Below, piece after piece: positions 29,752 through 36,966 of a stretch of 36,966 nucleotides of DNA (the first letter of the stretch is position 1; every line of letters begins with the position of its first letter). A program made the translations under genes and the position numbers. The notes beneath the pieces were generated by a model. It saw nothing but the letters and a program-made list of their open reading frames with translations. It did no database searches and had not been told where the DNA came from. Origin of the DNA: Chara braunii (lineage: Eukaryota > Streptophyta > Charophyceae > Charales > Characeae); contig BFEA01000011.1 in assembly GCA_003427395.1 (NCBI GenBank), forward strand, positions 5,555,370-5,592,335, read 5' to 3'.

Positions 29752-31445
29752 GAAATTGAGAATGAATCTTCCCCGTGCACGTGGGAAGATGTATTTGTCT
29801 TGGTTTTCATTCTTAGAAGCGCGCTTGACACATCATCATTGCATGGGCTGGCTTCTGTTGGTTAAGCCTCCGGCTTTTTGTTGTTTTTTTTGTTTTTGTT
29901 CTTAGCCTGTTTTCTCGGAACAGCTGATTTTCATTGAGAGCACGGAGTTCTGTCGAGCCCATGTCTTATGTATATTACTTTCTGGTATGCTTGTGAAAAA
30001 AAGGGGAATTTGTACTGGTGCTCTAAGGGCAGTCAACAAACGCGACGCTGCGCTCCCCTCACACCGGCGGACCGGGCTCAACCAGCACGAGTATTGCCTC
30101 TCAAACCATAGCTTCGTTGGGAGTTGATATGGGGGAAACGAGAAGGAAGCAACACGTAGACACCTTGTTATACGCATAGGTGCCTGGCCACGAAGGCGAT
30201 CACGAGAGTGCGGCCATCAAACAATTTGTTTGTTGCATGACCTGCTGAGGAGCTCTGGTGCGAATCGGTAGTTTGGATAAGAAAGCCCATCATCACGACA
30301 AGTGGCCATATGGGTAATATACTCCTGGCGGCTGGTGATTGGGTGAAGAATGAACACAGTCTGCAAATGGTGGAAAGAATGCTTGCAAACGTGGGTGATG
30401 ATCTGAACCTGCCATCAATGAACCAACTGCAGGACTGTCTACAGGGTGGAGCTGGTGACCGCGCTGGGTGACGCTCCGAAAGCATCTGCATTATCTGGAA
30501 TGCGGTGTGCCATGCAGTAAGTCTTCAATACGTCTTCTCCTCCGAAGATGACATGGCTATCACCATTGAAGCTGAAAACAGTGTGATGGTAAATGTCCCA
30601 AGATCAAGCACCGGAGTGGAAGAAGCGGGTGGGTGGCATATTGCTGCCAGCAACCACAGACATGACGGCAATCCAACACAGGGAGGAGAAACATTGTTCC
30701 CCAGCAAGCAGTAGCAAAAATAGTGCCGGCTGGTGAAATATAAGACCTGGCCGTGGGTTTATACGCGGCCTGTGATATTTAAACATGATACGACAAGGGA
30801 GGAATAATAGGGAGTGTGGGAGGCGGCGAAGGGGAGTAGGGAGAAGAGAGTGTGCCAGGCGTATGGCTGAAGGCTTCCCTCTTGGGGTTGGAGAGAGGTG
30901 GGGTGCGGTCGGCGGTGGGTGGAAACCCATCATATCCGGCCTGTCATCACAGGAAGGGGGCCGATGACGTTGTTCGACAGAAGATTTTGGGCACCTCGCC
31001 AGTCTCCATGATCTCTCCTTCAAAGTGGAAGTGCTGCCGCATGGTGGTAGGTAATTTCTGCCGGCTTGGTTAGGGGAAGGTAGGGTTAAAGACATGGTGG
31101 TAGGTAATATCTGCCGGCTAGGTAATTTCTGCCGCAAAGTAATGAGGTTAATTAGGTTTGACGGTGGGCTATCTAATCGCATCGCCTCCTGACTATGGCG
31201 AGGGGATGGGAGGCATTGCGTCGATAGGAGGAATTGACTGCATGCGTGGTTTGAACGAGAAGTATGGGATATGTTTGGTGTTTTTTTTTTAACCATCCTG
31301 GTTTAGAATGGAGCCATCAACCCTGGGAGGGATGCTATCGGAGGGTGCTCCTATCAGCTGCGCCAGCAGGTACTCTCTCATTGAAAAAAAAAAAGCAAGA
31401 AAACTGAACTCGGTGTTGCATCCACGAAATAAGAAAGGACATGGA
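29235..31445. other. No confident gene; a few chance-length open frames
   Basis: The longest frame of the window, 230 codons on minus (30604-31296), lies here. It is Ser/Pro/Leu-rich, has no recognisable motif and spans simple repeats such as ggtaggtaat(t/a)tctgccggc (31046-31135), so I do not call it a gene. On plus, one frame is open 30241-30468, stops at TGA (30469-30471) and is open again to 30714. This could be a decayed gene but matches nothing I know. Confidence 0.45.
29718..29749 (+). repeat. (GA)n microsatellite
   Basis: About 16 GA units in a purine-rich stretch (29605-29750) made largely of aaaag and gaaaa words. Confidence 0.95.
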
Positions 31446-31654
31446 TCTGGATGTCATGATGGGTGGATACAACCACCAGTACTTGGCCCAGCTATCGGTC
31501 GCCGCGCTGCTCCGTTAACGCGCCCCGCGTTTAGGGCTTCGAGGTACTGGACCACAATGGATGGAAGCGCAAGCCAAAACAAATTCAAAACGGTGCGCCG
31601 GTGATTCGACAAAAATTGGTGCGCAGAGGCATTCCTGGCTCGGCATTGATAGCT

Positions 31655-31825
31655 GAGCCAAGTACCTGGCCCAGCCAAAAAAAAAAGTCGTGGCCGTTGA
31701 AGCGCCGCGACGTCCGGTGTTCGGAAAAGGCGCGGCACACATGTATCTGGCTCAGCCAAAAAAAAAAGTCGTGGCCGCTAAGGCGATGCAATTTCCAGTG
31801 TTCGGGAAAGGCTCGGCATTAAAAT
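31655..31825 (+). repeat. 81-bp tandem repeat, frame-preserving
   Basis: cagccaaaaaaaaaagtcgt at 31672 and 31753 is followed in both copies by ggccg, then aag(c/g)cg, (c/a)gtgttcgg and aaaggc(g/t)cggca. The period of 27 codons keeps one plus frame open (AQPKKKVVA ... VFGKG). The frame continues to 31998 but has no known domain. Confidence 0.85.
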
Positions 31826-31829
31826 TGGT

Positions 31830-34490
31830 GAAGAAGCTGCTCCGCCCAAGGAAGAGAAATCGATGTACTCTTATTTTCGCCGTGCATGTTTCCATGTGCA
31901 GGGATGCTCCAGCTGCAACTATAATACAGGTGCCCAACAAAAAACAAACAAAAACATTGGGGATCACAGGCAGGTTCGTGCAATGTATTGGTCCTTGAAT
32001 GGGGGATCATACATTTGAAATGAGAACTCACGGGAGTACCGTGTCCTTTGTTACTTGCAGCCCTCGTCATCACGGACGAAGTCGTGCTCCCGTGACTTCT
32101 GGATCTGAATGTATGGTCCCCTATTCATGGAAATATACATGCCCTGGCCAAAACCAAAAAGGAAAAATATCGGTTGGATGTGATGTGCCTCCCCGTGAGA
32201 AACGGGGAGCATTGAAGACCTGCCAGCGAAGGAAAGCCAGACACTCCACTTGCGCCAAACACATATATATGCCAATGTATCTGTCCATGTTCTAGTGCAT
32301 GATCCGCATTCATTTCGCACATTTCGAGATTGAAGAATGAACGCCGGTATGTCCTTCCTTTTCTTTTTTTTTTTTACAAGTATCTTCGGTATTTCTGACG
32401 GGAACCCCCTGTGAGAGATGGGAAGTAGGTAACCCAAAGCTGTCGACAGGTGTGCTCTTTTTTTATGTTTTATTTTTTTTTTGCGCCCCTAGGACTGCTC
32501 ACTCAAGAATGTCTTCGACTACCCTTGTGGCCACGCCCGGGCTGCTGCACGAGTGAAAACGACGGCGGTACCGGTGCCACTCCACAGTGCACCCAAATTT
32601 GTTCCGGCCCTCTCCAGGTTCGGCAGCCCTTGGCGGGCAGGCAGAAATGAGGATCAGGCCTCAAAAACCGGTGGGTACTGGTGGTTTAAAGGGCTATGGC
32701 CTTGAGATATCATCATTTGAACTGACCGGCCCTGGGTACTTCACACTTGCAGTATTTTACTGCTTGGTACCAAGCCGGACACCCTAATGAACAGTCCATG
32801 ATTGTGGTGATATTTGTTGCAGAGGTTTCTTTCTTCGGTCGGTTATTGGTGTGGCTGGGAGGTTGAATTGGATGTGTAGAGACGCCAAGGTTCCAATGCA
32901 CGAGCCTGAGAGCTTTGACTTCACATGAGTCCTGACCCCTCCCAATTATGTGTTTCTCCCCTTTTCAGTCTTGCTGTCCAGGTCCCTCGAAAGAAACACA
33001 CTAACGTAGAGGTGGACCCCATAGGGAAAAATCTCGGAATAACTCTTCCGCCTGGTGTTTTCTCGGACCCCACAGCCTCTGGAAAAGTGTTTGGAAGTCC
33101 TTTTTTTTGTATTTCCATGACCCCACCGCCCGGAAAAGTGGCGCCTGGAAAAGAGAAGAGCGAGTTTCCTTTTCCGGGCGGAAAACGATCGATCCACATC
33201 AGCTTCGCCGAAATATTGTGGAAAACGCTGGGGGTAGGGGGGGGGCATCCCCCTACGTTTTCCAGACTTGGAAGATCGTGCAGTTCCATTTTGGCACCAT
33301 GGAACCAGGGCCTGCGAAACGGCATTCAGCCGCCGAATTTGAAATTTGAAATTTTGTATGCCCTGGGGTGTGTCCGCGGTGCCTTCAGGGCCAAATACGA
33401 AGCTGTCTACACTGAATAGACATCGCGCACGTGCATGCCATGCATGGCATTCCCATGCAGCTGTCTATCACATCCTCCATCCGCGTGCACATGGCCGGTG
33501 TTGCTCACCGAAGCATGCGAGAACGGCAGTTAGGTACGGTGGCGAGGGGTTCGTATCGCGAGCGGCCGCACTCGTCGTCTGCCCCTCGCCGCTGCTGTTC
33601 CAACCTCGCACCCAATTCGTCGGCAATGCAAGATGCCAATGACATGCTGTGCATCACCGCATCGGCCAGATGGAAGAAGGCGGACGAAATCTCCGAACCA
33701 AACAACGGCTGCTGCAGCTTGGAAGGATGCTCATGGTGATGACGTTTCTTCGGTTCATCCATTGCATGATGACGAAGAGGACGATGAACATCGCATCGTT
33801 ATCCCAGTAACCCGCCACGGTTGTTGACCTCGACGCGTCCATGTAGGGGGCACGATAGTGCTTCGCTTCCCGCGGCTATTGCGATTCACGTCAGCCTGTC
33901 ATTGATAATCCCTTACAGAACACGCCCCCTCCCCTTCGTGTCTGGGAGTTCCAAGAGTCCGCACTGAACACCACCCGGCACACCCACCCCTGGCTTTCTG
34001 CACTGGACGGGCGAACGGACCACGAGCCCAGGTACTTGTGCTGCTCGACCGTTGTTGTCTCGGGTACCACGAAATCGTCAAAGCGGGAGGGTCCCAGTGT
34101 TTCCCGTCGCACCATGCGCCGCAGATGCCACACAATGCCACCCACGACCCGTGAGCGGACACCCACCAGGTCCACCACGTCCTACCAGGCCTTCGACGGC
34201 GGACAAAACAGCCAAAGTGGTCCGAAAGTCTGGAATAACTCTTCCAAAAGTTTGGAAAAGAGGCACTTAGGTGGGATCTCGTCTTTTGTTTTTCGAAAAC
34301 TTCCAGAACTTCCCCGTCGCTTTACCACGGAAACTGCCTTTTCCAGACTTTGGGCGGTGGGGTTCACCTCTTATATGGAAGTTAGAATCAGAGTGGGCAG
34401 GGAGCAAATGCTTGGTTGTGCTGAACAAAGAAGGGCAATGAAGAAAACAAATATAATTTTGGCTTGCATCATGTATTTATAATTTGGAAA
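31830..34490. other. No confident gene; inverted repeats and Gly/Pro-rich frames
   Basis: A plus frame of 164 codons (32925-33419) and others near 33430-33830 and 34036-34482 are open but lack recognisable motifs. The frames include repeated words tggaaaag and cttttccag, and ggaataactcttcc at 33036 and 34230. A strong inverted repeat lies at 33126-33181. Confidence 0.45.
33126..33181. repeat. Perfect 13-bp inverted repeat
   Basis: ccgcccggaaaag (33126-33138) and cttttccgggcgg (33169-33181) are separated by 30 bases. A second, shorter hairpin gtaggggg/ccccctac follows at 33234-33256. Confidence 0.85.
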
Positions 34491-34944
34491 ATAAATTATA
34501 TTTGACCAGGCGGCACAAGTTGGCCAGTTCTTGTTTTTGTTTTCCTGTAGGGATCTTCGCTATCCCTTGTCTGGCGCTTGGGCCTGGGCTGTGAATGTGA
34601 AGCGGGTGGGCAGAAAGAAAAGTAGTTTAATAGCGCGATTTTGTAGCAGCATGCACCTCCTTTTGTTGGGGCATGTCAAAACAATGTAGTATACAAAGAA
34701 CAAGTAAGCAATCTCTATGTTGGCAGTCCGGATTCGCTAAGAACAACAGTTTGTGCTCATCTAGATGAGAGACCCGGCATGATCTATTTTGAGGGAAGTC
34801 TTGTATTGCATGGACCGTCAACCTCCTGGCATCTCCTTATCGATAGGACAATGACAATGTTGCAATATTTTTTTATCACTGATATCTTGTGATCATATTT
34901 TGCACGTTCTGTACTCGGGCACATGATTTCTTCTCATGTGAAAG

Positions 34945-34970
34945 CTCTCTCTTTCTCTCTCTCTCTCTCC
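34945..34970 (+). repeat. (CT)n microsatellite
   Basis: ctctctctttctctctctct and on; the only dinucleotide repeat of this family with the pyrimidine strand on plus. Confidence 0.9.
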
Positions 34971-36070
34971 CTGTGACACACACAGACCCACAGATGTACT
35001 GCCATTCTTGTTAGAAGTTTGGACCGACAGTCTGCTGCCGGGATTGGAGGGTTGGTGTGGGGACAGTCAATCTCTTTTCTCAGGGATATAGATAAATCTG
35101 CCAAATGTGGTGAGTCCTTCCATCAATTGAATGCGTCTTGGAAAGGCTGTCGCGGTTCAGCATCGTGACGAGTTAGTGAAAGGACGATGAGATGATTTGC
35201 CACAATCATGTTACTTTCTAGTGGAAAGTGCATTTGACACAATACACACACATGGGGTGGATGACCTTAATATGTCCTCTTTTTTACTTCATCTTTCTTT
35301 GTCTCAGTGGCGGTGATCTTGATATGTCATTGGCGGATTGATTGGAAGTCAGGTTTGTATTTCAAGTGTTGATAGGGAAAACTTCTATTACCTACGATTG
35401 AGCAACATGTTCAATTTGGTGCGAGTCTCATTAGGTTGAATTATTGGTGTCGAGTGTTCAAAGCATTTTTGAAATCATAGTTTATTCTCAGTAAAAGCTT
35501 TTTGCGAAGTTGATATCTGTTCGATTAATTGTCAACTGATGTGTTATAAGTTTGAAAATATGGCTGCTCTGTGTTCTAGTGAGGAATCCCACTATGCCCG
35601 TTTAAACCATGAGTGTTGTTGACGCCTTAAAAATGTGAAATGTTGAGAAATCTAATGGTTTTGTGTTTGGGGTGAGGTCGGATTTTCGTTGGAGGATTGG
35701 AAATACTTGAAAAGATTGTGAAATACGGCATGAACAAAGCGAGGGCCAAACTTTTTAAGGTAGAAAATTATATAAAGAATTTCACACTTGGAGAGGGATT
35801 TTGTAAGGTTGTATTTCGATAATTAAATAACCGCAGTATTCTATCTTCACATTTATTGCGACTTGTATGTAAAGATAAAGAATCTTATGAAAATGTAACA
35901 TTAGTAATTTTTGAATATTTTCTCCTTATATTAAAAGTAAGATATAATTTTAATTTTTATTTTTATTTTTAATGTATACGTTTTGAAAGAATATAAAACG
36001 AAATGGTGAAGTTTAGAAACGTGAATTTGAAACTTTTTGAAGATTGACTTACAATCATTTTGGTAAAGAT

Positions 36071-36208
36071 TAGTACCTTTGGAGCGTGGGAAAATAGCGG
36101 GCCTCCGACCTTCTCGGAGGCTGAAAGGAAAGGATGATCCTCAATGAGATTTATCAAAGACAACCGTCGTCGGGCCCGGCCTCCGAAGCAAAGGTACTAG
36201 TGGTTTAA
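36071..36208 (+). mobile_element. Small element with AGTACCTTTG inverted ends
   Basis: agtacctttg on the left is the reverse complement of caaaggtact on the right, about 120 bp apart. The right side continues into agtggtttaa, matching the terminal motif of the 26269-26463 element, while the left terminus is worn away (attagtacc). The interior has a second inverted pair, gggcctccga and tcggaggctg. Confidence 0.55.
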
Positions 36209-36966
36209 GGAGAATGTTTGATTTGCAAGCTTTTTTTCTTAAGTTGTTTTTTCAAAAATATATTTTTGATTTAAAATCTGGAAGTAGTTTATTCAAAATG
36301 TGGTTTGCAAAAGTTTCTTTTCCAAGTTGTTTTAAAGTTTTTATTCTTGACGTAGAAAAGTTAAAGTGTGGTGTGGAAGTTTTTGTTTCCAAGTTGTTCA
36401 AAATGTGGTTTGCAAAATGGTTTTTATAAAATTTTCCAATTAAAGTATTGTAAACGATTACGTGTCAGAAAAGTGAAATGGGTGAAGAAAACCTATTACA
36501 AGTTAGAAAAGTGAAATGGTTTGGAAATCTCTTTCTCAAAGTTGAACAAGTTTTTGTTTTGAATAAGAAGTATGCATTTTAAAAATTGATTTTTTGAAAT
36601 GTGGTTCACAAATTTTGTCTCAAGTTGTTGTACAAGTTCTTTTTTTTATATAAAATGATATGCTTGAGAAAATTCATTCTTCTTTAGCAATTGAAGGTTA
36701 CAAAAGGGAAAGGGTTATTTCACGTTTTTTACGTGTACCGTGCTGTACATGAGTAAACAATAAAAAAATTAAAAAAGAACAAAAATGTTTATTAATGAAA
36801 GTAATAAATATTTTTAAATATGGGATAATTACGTCAAACGTACTTCGGGGAGAACCTGCTAGCTCTGAGTTCAAGTGATATTTCATCACTTACCACAATT
36901 CCTACGATGATTTTTCAACATCGGTCGGTGGGGATGCTTAGTTTTACCTTTACTTAGGTTTACCTA

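Larger units (their letters stand above)
34490..36966. other. AT-rich right flank, no gene
   Basis: AT-rich DNA with degenerate repeats. caaaatgtggtttgcaaaa occurs at 36294 and 36399, and a weaker relative near 36594; ccaagttgtt occurs several times between 36230 and 36630. gttagaaaagtgaaatgg-type words occur at about 36466 and 36503. No open frame above 71 codons and no RNA gene was recognised. Confidence 0.6.

Noticed and set aside
30604-31296. 230-codon open frame on minus, the longest in the window
   Set aside because: Ser/Pro/Leu-rich, no recognisable domain, overlaps short repeats on plus (ggtaggtaat type), and has no splice or neighbour context. Chance is the simpler explanation.
32925-33419. 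164-codon open frame on plus
   Set aside because: Gly/Pro/Lys-rich from repeated tggaaaag and cgcccggaaaag words, spans a perfect inverted repeat, and resembles no protein family I know.
1-36966. CRISPR array, bacterial operon or prophage
   Set aside because: No regularly spaced direct repeats with unique spacers and no dense collinear reading frames exist. The spliced CK2 beta gene and long non-coding repeats show the window is eukaryotic.

Overview
This is a eukaryotic nuclear window, most likely from a streptophyte green alga. A Chara-like charophyte is my best guess, though no diagnostic species marker is present. Three things point there: a plant-type gene for the regulatory (beta) subunit of protein kinase CK2 with long GT-AG introns, captured plastid DNA in AT-rich plastid codon usage, and abundant (TG)n(GA)n microsatellites. 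Most open frames in the window are chance frames in repetitive DNA. I see no reverse transcriptase, transposase, intact tRNA, rRNA or CRISPR array.

Layout. Positions 1-4080 are AT-rich and made of repeats: a family of about 480 bp forms a large inverted repeat (1-480 against about 2070-2560) with a third partial copy near 3805. Nested inside is a 116-bp-period element whose minus strand carries a hammerhead-ribozyme-like core. Positions 4080-9761 are the 5' flank of the gene, with a strikingly pyrimidine-rich plus strand from about 5980 to 8760.

The CK2 beta gene occupies 9762-16343 on the plus strand. Its five coding exons (9762-10062, 10999-11220, 13541-13650, 14415-14580, 16207-16343) splice with canonical GT..AG borders and consistent phases to 936 nt, or 311 amino acids. 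All four zinc-binding cysteines are present and the gene looks intact. Its introns hold tandem duplications, GA microsatellites, a duplicated splice-acceptor block just before exon 3, and a 239-bp fold-back in intron 4.

From 16344 to about 34490 no second gene could be recognised. The region is a patchwork of two-copy tandem duplications, a better-preserved hammerhead-like element (about 22131-22253), an in-frame chimera of two plastid gene scraps (atpA then petA, 22548-22778), a duplicated block with tRNA-like B-box sequence (25530-25925), and dispersed copies of a short terminal motif TTAAACCACCAGTAC. One pair of these termini bounds a 195-bp element with perfect 17-bp inverted ends (26269-26463). 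From 34490 to the end the DNA is again AT-rich, with degenerate repeats and no recognisable gene.

The genuine biology here is one housekeeping regulatory gene embedded in a repeat-rich neighbourhood. The most unusual items are the hammerhead-like tandem element, the TTAAACCAC-ended element family, the intronic fold-back, and the atpA/petA chimera.
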